Shown piece after piece: positions 34,555 through 42,517 of a stretch of 64,000 bases of DNA. The notes beneath the pieces are model-generated. The model saw only the letters and a list, made by a program, of their open reading frames with translations. It did no database searches and had not been told where the DNA came from. Position numbers and translations under genes: made by a program. Origin of the DNA: Thiorhodovibrio litoralis (GTDB lineage: Bacteria > Pseudomonadota > Gammaproteobacteria > Chromatiales > Chromatiaceae); the NCBI RefSeq assembly GCF_033954455.1, contig NZ_CP121473.1, positions 1,908,501 through 1,972,500 of the forward strand, given 5' to 3'. Numbering within the stretch: the stretch's first letter is position 1; each line of letters begins with the position of its first letter.

Positions 34555-37309
34555 GTCTGATCGATTGAAATCCCATTCATCGCAACAAGCCCACCCGCGC
34601 TCGCCAGCCTATCGCCTGCTGGCGTCCGTTGTCAGTCTGGCCGTGGCCTGGACGCCCTGGGCCTTGGTCTGGGGTGATGAACTGGCTGATCTGGGGCGCG
34701 AGGGACAGGCGTTTGGGTCCGCGCAAAGCGCTGGCTTTGTGGTGCCCGAACTCCATGGGGGCGCGCTGGCTTTGCCAGGTCATGATGCGCTCGCCATCGA
34801 AGGCCTGTTCCCCGGCGCTTCTGCTGGATCAGCGGCCGATTTCAGCGCCTTCTATGGCAACGCGGCTGGGCTCGGCGCCCAAGGGCAAGCGGTCCAAGCC
34901 GACCTGCTGCAGACCGATTCCGCCCATGGATCGGCCTTTGATAGCCTGCATGGAAGTTTCGGCGTCTCGGACATCGATCTGCGTCAGGATGCACTCTGGT
35001 CCCAAAGCGACACATTGCTCTCCGACATGGCTGGCATGACCGAGACCTTCACCGACTGCGCCGTTGAATCGCGGTTTGCCACCAGCACGCGCACGGTCCA
35101 TCTCCCCGAGATCGAGACCTGTCAGCAGGTGCAGCAGGGTGGGTCTTGCAGCATCCGGCATGCCTATACGCTGCCGCCGGCGGAAACAAGCGTGTCCGTC
35201 TCCGGGGAGACCGCGCTGAATTCCTGTGGCAATGGCTGTCTGGAGGTGGTCTTCGATGTCGCGGGCACCGATCCGGCGGCCTCCTGTGCCACCTGCGGTT
35301 TTCCATCGCCACGGACCTTTGATTTCGCGATCACGGACCCCGGGCGCGTCGAGCGCATTGGCGTGTCGCTCACCGCCGGGGACGCGGATTTCGGCGCCAT
35401 CTGCGGCGCGGATTGCACCCTCACCGCCAGGGAGCAGTCCTGGGAAGTGACCTTCCCCGGCTATCATGATGCCGACAGCAGCCGGACGCTCGGCGACGCT
35501 ATCACCCGACAAGCGCTGTCGGACCGAAACCTGACTACAGCTCTGCGCAGCGGCGGTCACTTCCGGGTCACCAACGCCGCGCGCGTCCAGACCGACGCCA
35601 GTCAGTGGTTCGTCGCCGAAGGACCGGTCCAGATCCGCGTGCGGATCAATCTGACACCCCGTCCGCTGACCGACCAGGGCTGGGACGCCGTGCCGTCCTG
35701 CATTCACCTGGCCGAGACCATCCGCCCGGATGGATTCTGCACCGGCACCGCCGCCTGCTCAGGCGCACCGCCGCTGGATGCCAATGGCTGCTATAGCGCC
35801 ATGGGCGTGCGCCTGTGTTCTTCCGACTTTGGTTCCAATCCGGTCCCCTGGCTCAACCCCTTCTGCCGCGAGATCGCCATTGAGGCCGAGTGCGCCGGGT
35901 TTAACAGCGGCCCCATGTCCTGCTGGACCGATCCCCAGGGCGAGACGCATTGTCCCTTCAACCCCGGTGACATCGCCGATGACTGCGGCACCCTGGCCGA
36001 TGATCCCAACTGCCAGTTTCTCGAATCCGTCTGCGTCGAAGGCGCCCGTGATTCGCATGGGCTGTGCTATGTCACCGAGTCCCGCTACGACTGCGGTACC
36101 GACACCGAGATTCCGGCCATCGCCCGCCAGACCGAGATGGCCTGCGCCGGCCCGGTGCGCTGTCTCGGCGATGATTGCCTGGACCTGACCTATGAGCAAT
36201 CCGACGACTTCGCCGAAGCCGCCGCCGCGCTGCAGGCCGCAGAGTTCGTGCTGCTCGATTCCAACTGCACAGCACCCGGCCAGTGCGAGGTGTTCGCGGG
36301 CGAAGCGGCCGAATGCAAACAAGCGGTCGGCGGGGTGGTGGATTGCTGCGAGACGCCGCAGGGCATCTCGCTGGTGGATTACATCCAGCTGATGTTTATG
36401 GTCACCAAGGTGGATGCTGCCATCATGGCCTCGGAATCCGGCACGACCCTGCGCGGCAGTTGGGAGGTGCTGCGCGATCCGCTGGTGGATAGCTGGGATG
36501 CGGTCACCGATGCCTTCACCTCCGCGGCCAACAACCTGATGGGCAACACCGCCGCCTCGGCCAGCGAGGGCGCGGCGCGCTTGTCCCTGGATGCCGCCAA
36601 GCAAGCCGTGATGCGCCAGACCGTGCAGTGGGTGGCGAACATCTTTGGCGATGCCGCCGCCAATGCGCTGTTCGTCACCAGCAGCGGAGGGCCGGCGGTT
36701 GTCGGCGGCACCGTCCAGGCGGGGCAGTTGCAACTCGGCGGGCTGGTTGGAACGGCGCTGAGTTGGATCATGACCGCTTACCTGATCTATACCATCGTGA
36801 TGATCCTGATACGGATCATCTGGAAATGCGAGCAGGATGAGTTCGAGCTGGGCGCCAAGCGCGAACTGCGTTCCTGTCATTATGTCGGCAGCTACTGCAA
36901 GACGGATTTTCTGGGCCTGTGCATCGAGAAGCGCAAGAGCTACTGCTGCTTCAACAGCCCGCTGGCGCGCATCATCAACCAGCAAGCACGGGCGCAGACC
37001 GGCCATGGCTGGGGTAGCGCCAAAAGCCCGGATTGCTCGGGGCTCAGCCTGCAAGAGCTGGAAAGCCTCGACTGGGAGCGGATCGATCTGTCCGAATGGT
37101 TGGCGATTCTTGCCGAGTCCGGGCAGTACCCAACGGCGGCGAATTTGGATATTGAAACGCTGACCGGCACCGGCTCGGAGTTGAACGCCGGCGCGCGGGC
37201 CGATGCGGCCGAGCGCAGTGTGTCACGTGCGCAAGGTCTCGATGGCGGTGACATCGTTCATGATGCCGCCGGAACCTTGCGCGAGCAGATCCAAGCGGAC
37301 CTGCCCTGA
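34541..37309 (+). CDS. traN: TraN-like mating-pair stabilisation protein
   Basis: About 922 residues from a GTG at 34541, overlapping the traU end by 14 bases. Signal sequence near residues 15-45, then a large region rich in paired cysteines (for example CSGAPPLDANGCYSAMGVRLC, CWTDPQGETHC), typical of TraN, the outer-membrane protein that holds the recipient cell. A hydrophobic helix lies near residue 755 (WIMTAYLIYTIVMILIRIIW), followed by a Cys-rich tail. It ends the transfer operon here; no traH or traG follows. Confidence 0.85.
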   Translation: MRPSESDRLKSHSSQQAHPRSPAYRLLASVVSLAVAWTPWALVWGDELADLGREGQAFGSAQSAGFVVPELHGGALALPGHDALAIEGLFPGASAGSAADFSAFYGNAAGLGAQGQAVQADLLQTDSAHGSAFDSLHGSFGVSDIDLRQDALWSQSDTLLSDMAGMTETFTDCAVESRFATSTRTVHLPEIETCQQVQQGGSCSIRHAYTLPPAETSVSVSGETALNSCGNGCLEVVFDVAGTDPAASCATCGFPSPRTFDFAITDPGRVERIGVSLTAGDADFGAICGADCTLTAREQSWEVTFPGYHDADSSRTLGDAITRQALSDRNLTTALRSGGHFRVTNAARVQTDASQWFVAEGPVQIRVRINLTPRPLTDQGWDAVPSCIHLAETIRPDGFCTGTAACSGAPPLDANGCYSAMGVRLCSSDFGSNPVPWLNPFCREIAIEAECAGFNSGPMSCWTDPQGETHCPFNPGDIADDCGTLADDPNCQFLESVCVEGARDSHGLCYVTESRYDCGTDTEIPAIARQTEMACAGPVRCLGDDCLDLTYEQSDDFAEAAAALQAAEFVLLDSNCTAPGQCEVFAGEAAECKQAVGGVVDCCETPQGISLVDYIQLMFMVTKVDAAIMASESGTTLRGSWEVLRDPLVDSWDAVTDAFTSAANNLMGNTAASASEGAARLSLDAAKQAVMRQTVQWVANIFGDAAANALFVTSSGGPAVVGGTVQAGQLQLGGLVGTALSWIMTAYLIYTIVMILIRIIWKCEQDEFELGAKRELRSCHYVGSYCKTDFLGLCIEKRKSYCCFNSPLARIINQQARAQTGHGWGSAKSPDCSGLSLQELESLDWERIDLSEWLAILAESGQYPTAANLDIETLTGTGSELNAGARADAAERSVSRAQGLDGGDIVHDAAGTLREQIQADLP

Positions 37310-37332
37310 GTGCTGTGGGAAAGCTCCGGAGG

Positions 37333-38073
37333 TCAGTCGTCGCCGGTGATGTGCGTGGCGTCGTCGCTGGCGGACGCTGATGCAGCGTCAGCGCTGGTGC
37401 TGTCGGCATCGCCGTCACCGTTACCGTCCCTGGCAGCCGCCTCCTTGGCGTCATCATCGACGTCCACCAAGGACCCTGAGACCAAATTTGCGCCGTTCGC
37501 ATCGCCATCGGCTTCTTCAAGCGCATCCGCCTGTCCGCGCCGCACCGCCGAGTCCCGCGCCCGGCGTTCCAGATCGATCAGCTCGCGCCCCAGTCCATAG
37601 ACCAGCCGGCGCAGGTCATGGGTTGCATCCTTGCGCTGCTTGTTCGAGATCAGCCCCGCGAACCACAGCCCATCGAGCAGCATGAGCGTCTGATCCAGAC
37701 GCACAATCAACCGCAGATATTGCGCCAGCGCCGGGGAGGACAGCTGCAGGGTCACTTCGCGCGGGTTGGTGTAGCGGGGGACGGGCACGCCGCCTTCGCC
37801 ACCGGCAAGCTGCTTCAGCCGCGCCTGCTCGTCGGTCAGCCGCTGCGAGACCGCCCCGATGCGCTCGGAGACCAGGGCCTCAATCTGGTCCATGTCGTCA
37901 TCGTCGCCAATAATGCGCAGCACCACCGAGATGGCATAGAGCGCCCGCACCACCAGAACAAAGGAGCGTCCGCGCTGCAAAACATACTGCGCGTTCTGGC
38001 TGTGAATGGTGACGGTTTGATCGAGAACCGGTTTGGAGAACGCGTGTTTGTTTGACTGAGAGATCTGGGCCAT
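37333..38073 (-). CDS. AcaB/PFL_4669-family (DUF1845) regulator
   Basis: 246 residues. The central part (about 60-185), with VTLQLSSPALAQYLRLIVRLDQ, LLDGLWFAGLI and RRLVYGLGRELI, matches the PFL_4669/DUF1845 family, found in many integrative conjugative elements. AcaB of IncC plasmids, a member, regulates transfer genes. The tail is an acidic, Ala/Asp-rich low-complexity segment. It faces the traN end and is divergent from the XRE gene, so it may regulate both directions. Confidence 0.8.
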   Translation of the reverse strand: MAQISQSNKHAFSKPVLDQTVTIHSQNAQYVLQRGRSFVLVVRALYAISVVLRIIGDDDDMDQIEALVSERIGAVSQRLTDEQARLKQLAGGEGGVPVPRYTNPREVTLQLSSPALAQYLRLIVRLDQTLMLLDGLWFAGLISNKQRKDATHDLRRLVYGLGRELIDLERRARDSAVRRGQADALEEADGDANGANLVSGSLVDVDDDAKEAAARDGNGDGDADSTSADAASASASDDATHITGDD

Positions 38074-38220
38074 CTAGAAACCTCCGGGCTGGTGCCAAAA
38101 GCACAGGCTAGCCAGGATTCTGGACGGTGACAGCACTGAAAGATCGTCTTTTCCCGCGTGATTTCGTTGCGTCAAGTCAATGGATACGAAAGCCCACTGC
38201 GGAACATGAAAAACACGGAA

Positions 38221-38249
38221 TTGATCCACGATTCAATCCTCACTACAAT
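38221..38249 (+). promoter_or_regulatory. Probable sigma-70-like promoter for the XRE-Crp operon
   Basis: TTGATC (38221-38226) and TACAAT (38244-38249) are separated by 17 bases. Transcription would start about 27 bases before the ATG at 38284. The area holds an imperfect inverted repeat (AATTGAT...ATTCAAT) and an ACACGG/CCGTGT pair (about 38213 and 38250), suitable for autoregulation by a product of the operon. AGGGG at 38271 is the ribosome site. Confidence 0.5.
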
Positions 38250-38283
38250 ACCGTGTATTTGTTGCCAAAAAGGGGTAAGTACC

Positions 38284-38799
38284 ATGAATCGAGTTGTTCC
38301 TTGTCATAACCCGGCGCCGGTGCTGATGGCCAACGCACCTGCCCGCTTGATTCGGCGTGCACGCCAGGCCATGGGGTTGACCCAACGGGAATTGGGTGAG
38401 CGGGTTGGTTTGCCGCAATCGACCATGTCGCGGATCGAGAACGGCGATTCCGTCCTGGAGCCGGCGGTGCTGGCCCAACTGGCGGCGGTCCTGGAGATCG
38501 GCAGTCAGGGGTTACGCACCCTCTTGGATGGCGTCAGCCAGGACAGTTGGCGGCAGTGGGTGTGGTTGTCGCGACGCCCGCCCAAGGAGAAGCTGCTGTT
38601 GCTGGCGCTGATCGATGGGGTCTCGGGGGAGGCGACCATGCAGCAGCTTGAAGACTTGACCGGGTTCACCATCGGCACCCTGCGCGCAGCCATTGAGGGG
38701 CTGGCGCGGGAAGGGTTGATTCAACTGACCACGGATGCTCGCCGTCAGGGGACATCGGTCGTTTTGATGACACAACAACCCGAGAGACTAGCCGCATGA
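38284..38799 (+). CDS. XRE-family helix-turn-helix regulator
   Basis: 171 residues. The helix-turn-helix is at about 23-75 (RQAMGLTQRELGERVGLPQS, then TMSRIENGDSVLEP), and the C-terminal part carries a second winged-helix-like segment (TGFTIGTLRAAIEGLAREG). ATG 38284 is chosen because a promoter and ribosome site sit just before it. It overlaps the next regulator as ATGA. Probably controls element excision or transfer (inference). Confidence 0.8.
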   Translation: MNRVVPCHNPAPVLMANAPARLIRRARQAMGLTQRELGERVGLPQSTMSRIENGDSVLEPAVLAQLAAVLEIGSQGLRTLLDGVSQDSWRQWVWLSRRPPKEKLLLLALIDGVSGEATMQQLEDLTGFTIGTLRAAIEGLAREGLIQLTTDARRQGTSVVLMTQQPERLAA

Positions 38800-39485
38800 G
38801 CAAAGCAAGCATTACCACCTTGCATCCGACGCCCGCGCGCCTGAGCCAAGTGCAGCGCCGGCTCAAACCCTATTGCCAGGTGACCGAGTTGATGGCCAGC
38901 GACTTGCTTGATCCCACGATCACCCGCCGCTGCATTGGCTTCGTGCACATGGGGCAGTTGCAGCTCACTTGGCGGGCTGGCGAGGACCGAAACGGCTTGA
39001 GCATGCATGCGGTCGATCCGGGACATGGGTTCGGCGGCAATAATTGGCTATTTGACGAGCCGCCGCGAACTCTCTATTACCAGGCCAATCGCCTGACGCG
39101 GGTATTGACGATCGAGGTCGAGCACTTGCGAACGCTCTTAGCCGAGGAGTTGATCGATCTCAATCAGCCATTGCGCGATGAAATGCTCCACTCCTATGCG
39201 CGCTGCTGGCTCTATCTTGCCGAGCGTCATCATCGTGCGCACGCGGCGCCGACCGAGGAACGACTGCTCGACGCGCTGCACGAGGCCGCCGCCTGGTCGT
39301 CGGCCATGTCGCATCCGGAGGGCACGCTGGTCAAGGCTCGGCGCGAAATGCTCGCCCTGCGTGTCGGCTGCGCCCGGGTGACCGTCAGCCGGGGATTGGC
39401 GCGCTTGGTCGCCGACGGTCGGGTGCGTCTCGAAGGCCGCAGAATCCTGCTACTCGGGCATCAAGGACGCGGGGAGGCGGCTTGA
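38796..39485 (+). CDS. Crp/Fnr-like regulator
   Basis: 229 residues. The first ~130 resemble a cyclic-nucleotide-binding-like beta barrel (IGFVHMGQLQLTWRAGED, LYYQANRLTRVLTIE), followed by a dimer helix and a winged helix (EMLALRVGCARVTVSRGLAR, then LVADGRVRL). No phosphate-binding cassette with the usual Arg-Ser pair is seen, so cAMP is probably not the ligand. Translationally coupled to the XRE gene. Confidence 0.7.
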   Translation: MSKASITTLHPTPARLSQVQRRLKPYCQVTELMASDLLDPTITRRCIGFVHMGQLQLTWRAGEDRNGLSMHAVDPGHGFGGNNWLFDEPPRTLYYQANRLTRVLTIEVEHLRTLLAEELIDLNQPLRDEMLHSYARCWLYLAERHHRAHAAPTEERLLDALHEAAAWSSAMSHPEGTLVKARREMLALRVGCARVTVSRGLARLVADGRVRLEGRRILLLGHQGRGEAA

Positions 39486-39643
39486 CGCATCGGCTGGCTG
39501 CGCTGCCGGTCTGGTTCAATGAGAACCGGGTCGGCGGCCGGCCAACTTGTCTCGGCATCCATGGGCCGGATGTCCGGTTGGTCGCTGAGCGGCGTGTCCA
39601 TCAGTTCTGCTCGGTCATCGACGCACCTTACCCGTCGGGAAAG

Positions 39644-40453
39644 ATGCTCAAAATGCGCGTCATTGCCGGCTGCTTGCTTGGCAAGGCCCTGGTAGGGTCG
39701 GGGCCTTGTCAAAACTGCGAGCAGACATCAGCCGTGAACCCAGTATTTGAGCCGCAATCCCAACCGGAGAACTGGCGAATACCAGCGCCATTGTCCGGGA
39801 GTAGGGCACCTCTCGGTCGCCAAGCCATGGCGGCTGTTTCCCTGGCCGTGTTGTTGATCAGTCCCGTTTCCGGGATGGAACACCCGCTGCAAGAGCTGGG
39901 ATTCGAGCGCTCGCTCAACCAATGGGAGCTGCGTCGGACCTGGCAGCAACAAACCAAGGTGGCCAAGCCTTCACCGGGCAATCCGCAAGAAACCGCCAAA
40001 CGTCCAGTTCCGCAGATTCGTCGGATCAGCGCCGTCGCTTTGCTGAAACCGATCTCAGGGTCGATGAAGACCCGCCGGGATCGCTATGTTGCGATCATTC
40101 TCTCCGAGGCCAAACGGCACAGGGTCGACCCCAACCTGGTCCATGCTGTCATCCAAGCCGAGTCCGCCTATCGGCCAAACGCCAAGTCTCCGGCCGGTGC
40201 CTGCGGCTTAATGCAGCTGATGCCAGCCACGGCCCGGCGCTTCGGTGTGCGGGACATCTGGGACCCGGAGCAGAACATCGGTGGTGGCGTGGCGTATCTG
40301 CGGTTCCTGCTTGACCGTTTCTCCGGAGCAATCCCGCTGGTGCTGGCCGCCTACAACGCCGGAGAGGGCGCGGTGGCGAAGTATGGCAACAAGATTCCGC
40401 CGTATCGGGAGACGCGGGAGTATGTCAGAAAGGTGATGGGGTATTTCGGTTGA
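39644..40453 (+). CDS. Lytic transglycosylase (Slt-type)
   Basis: The catalytic domain occupies the last ~130 residues: IILSEAKRHRVDPNLVHAV, then QAESAYRP with the catalytic Glu, AGACGLMQLMPATARRFGV, and LVLAAYNAGEGAV. It cuts peptidoglycan to open a path for the transfer machinery. The start is uncertain: ATG 39644, GTG 39734 or ATG 39827 (which gives a compact signal-like AAVSLAVLLISPVSG); a TTG at 39482 would couple it to the Crp-like gene. The N-terminal region is Pro/Arg-rich and unrecognised. Confidence 0.8.
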   Translation: MLKMRVIAGCLLGKALVGSGPCQNCEQTSAVNPVFEPQSQPENWRIPAPLSGSRAPLGRQAMAAVSLAVLLISPVSGMEHPLQELGFERSLNQWELRRTWQQQTKVAKPSPGNPQETAKRPVPQIRRISAVALLKPISGSMKTRRDRYVAIILSEAKRHRVDPNLVHAVIQAESAYRPNAKSPAGACGLMQLMPATARRFGVRDIWDPEQNIGGGVAYLRFLLDRFSGAIPLVLAAYNAGEGAVAKYGNKIPPYRETREYVRKVMGYFG

Positions 40454-40562
40454 GAGGTGACGAACCAGAATCGGCATTGCCACCGGATCATCCGCTCCAT
40501 CATCCACCAAGCTGGTGCCGTCCTCAGACCAAAGCACCGGCTGGATGTTGTCGATGCACGGT

Positions 40563-42242
40563 TCAAGCCAGCGGCAAAATCCGCTCCTGCACCACCGGAT
40601 TGCTCTCCGCGCAGACCACATCCAGATGCACGGTCGCGCGGGTCAGCCCGCAGAACAGCACCTGCAACTCGCGCTGAAGATCGGTCTCGCGCGGATCGAC
40701 ATCGACCAGAATCACCGCCGCCGCCTGCTGGCCTTTGAACCGCCGCACGGTATCGAACAAAATCTGCCCGTCAGAGTAGATCTGATTACCGAGTAGATCG
40801 TAGGTATTGGTAAAGCGCCTGAGTGTGTGATTCCCGACCCGCGCGCAGTCCTTCAGCGCCGTGCTGCCGACACCCCGGCAGGAGAGAATCGCAATATCCT
40901 GCGGCTGAAAACGCTGCTTTAGCCGCTGCCCGACTAGGCGGCCGACCAGCTTCGGCTGCTCACTTGACTCCTGATAGGGCGTCACCTGCACCCCCAGCCC
41001 CGGCAGATCATTCGCGCCGGTGAAGCTGAACTCCGGCAGCGCCTCGCGGATAAAGCGCGCGATGCTCTCTGGCGAACGGTAATTCAGCAGCGACTGGTAA
41101 CCGACAAAGTCCTGCTCCTGCAACGCCATGGGCGTGGTCGAGCGGACATTCTGGTTCGGGTCCTCCAGCCACAGCATGGCCGCCTCCTCGCGCAGAAACA
41201 GCCGCACCGCCTCGAACCATTCGCCCTCGAAATCCTGCGCTTCATCGACAATCAGGGTATCGAAGCGCCAGTCATCCGCCGGCTCCTGCGTCAGCGCCTG
41301 TTCCTCCACATGCTTGGCCGCTGCTGTCCAGAAGGCCGGATTAGTGCGCATGTCATGGAAATTGAGCGGCGCGCCGCGCGCGCGCAGAAACTGATCGCAG
41401 AAGCCATACCAGGTCTCCACCATCCCGCCGCGCCCGACCAGATGCTTCAGCCGCTCCGCCAGCGGGCGGTTGAAGCACAGCAACAGCGGCCGCTGCCCGC
41501 GTTCCAGACAGTCATCGAAGAAATGCCGCGCCACCAACGTCTTGCCATTGCCGGCGGTGGCCAGCACATGCAATCGCAGCTGGCGCATGCGGATATTGGC
41601 CAGCACATCGAGCAGGCCGTGGGATAAGCGGGTATAGCGCTTCTCCTGCGCGCCGATATAGGCATGCACATCCGCTACCACCTCGAAGGTCTGGCGGAAG
41701 AATCCCGCCACCTGCTGCGCCCGCGCATCCTGGCTCGCCGGTCCCGGCGGCAGAATGGCCTGAATGCGCTCGGCGAGATGCTCGCGCTGGGAGGCATCGA
41801 CTATGCGCTCGGCATCCAATCCCGCCGCATTGAGCTGGCGCAGCGCATGGTCCGGACAGTAGATCAGGTACTCAAGCTCAAGGCGTTGCTGCTTGCCGAG
41901 CTGATAGGTGAACTTATCGCGGATGCTGTCGAGCGAGCGCTGAATCTGCTCCCCGACATTCTTGTGGCTGTCGCCATAGTGCTTGATCAGCTGGCCATCG
42001 GCTTCTTCCAGCGGACCGTTCTTCTGCTCGATGCACAGCACCTGCCCGGCGCGGTTGAGCACCACGAAGTCGATCTCGCCATAGACCGTGTGGCCCTTGT
42101 ACTGGCGAGTCCAGTGCACCCCATGAAACACCGTGTAGGCCGCCGGCAGGCGATCGCGCAGGTCGGCGAGGGTGGTGATCTCCGGCTCATGGGCGCCGCT
42201 CAGGGCGAGGCGGGTCAGGTCGGAGGGGATGATGGTGGCCAT
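40563..42242 (-). CDS. NERD-domain UvrD-like helicase
   Basis: 559 residues from ATG 42242. An N-terminal NERD nuclease-related domain has D58 (YGEIDFVV) and E72-Q-K74 (LCIEQKNG), the PD-(D/E)XK arrangement. A superfamily-1 helicase follows with GNGKT (K234), LLCFNRPLAERL, LIVDEAQDFEGEW, and later motifs LWLEDPNQN and a RRFKGQQAAAVILV segment. Proteins of this build occur in defence islands and mobile elements. It lies next to an orphan HicB and two further defence-type genes. No partner is obvious. Confidence 0.82.
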   Translation of the reverse strand: MATIIPSDLTRLALSGAHEPEITTLADLRDRLPAAYTVFHGVHWTRQYKGHTVYGEIDFVVLNRAGQVLCIEQKNGPLEEADGQLIKHYGDSHKNVGEQIQRSLDSIRDKFTYQLGKQQRLELEYLIYCPDHALRQLNAAGLDAERIVDASQREHLAERIQAILPPGPASQDARAQQVAGFFRQTFEVVADVHAYIGAQEKRYTRLSHGLLDVLANIRMRQLRLHVLATAGNGKTLVARHFFDDCLERGQRPLLLCFNRPLAERLKHLVGRGGMVETWYGFCDQFLRARGAPLNFHDMRTNPAFWTAAAKHVEEQALTQEPADDWRFDTLIVDEAQDFEGEWFEAVRLFLREEAAMLWLEDPNQNVRSTTPMALQEQDFVGYQSLLNYRSPESIARFIREALPEFSFTGANDLPGLGVQVTPYQESSEQPKLVGRLVGQRLKQRFQPQDIAILSCRGVGSTALKDCARVGNHTLRRFTNTYDLLGNQIYSDGQILFDTVRRFKGQQAAAVILVDVDPRETDLQRELQVLFCGLTRATVHLDVVCAESNPVVQERILPLA

Positions 42243-42255
42243 GGGCTGGGCATCG

Positions 42256-42468
42256 TCAGGCGTACATGAGCCTGCCGCGAGGTTCAGGAACCGGGCGCCC
42301 GAGTTCTTTTGCGGTTGCAATCCATTCTTGAATCACGATCTCGGCATTTCGGACGGCGTCGAGGTAATTCTTACCATCAGCCATGGCTCCAGGAAGTTCC
42401 GGAATCTCCGCGAGATAGGCGTTGTCTTTCTGACTCCAGTAAATGATGATTTCGTATTTCGCGCTCAT
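42256..42468 (-). CDS. HicB-family antitoxin-like protein
   Basis: 70 residues: YEIIIYWSQKDNAYLAEIPE and LPGAMADG, then DAVRNAEIVIQEWIATAKELG. This is the partial RNase H-fold of HicB and its usual ending. No hicA gene (about 60 residues, with its His) is seen on either side, so this is an orphan antitoxin or a stand-alone regulator. It is 13 bases upstream of the NERD helicase start on the same strand. Confidence 0.75.
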   Translation of the reverse strand: MSAKYEIIIYWSQKDNAYLAEIPELPGAMADGKNYLDAVRNAEIVIQEWIATAKELGRPVPEPRGRLMYA

Positions 42469-42517
42469 AGTGCATTTACAATCCATGGTTTAAAATGAGG
42501 TTGCGAACCTGTTTCAC

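Noticed and set aside
35759-37054. 431-codon minus-strand frame
   Set aside because: Opposite traN; no motifs and His/Gly/Arg-biased composition typical of antisense frames.
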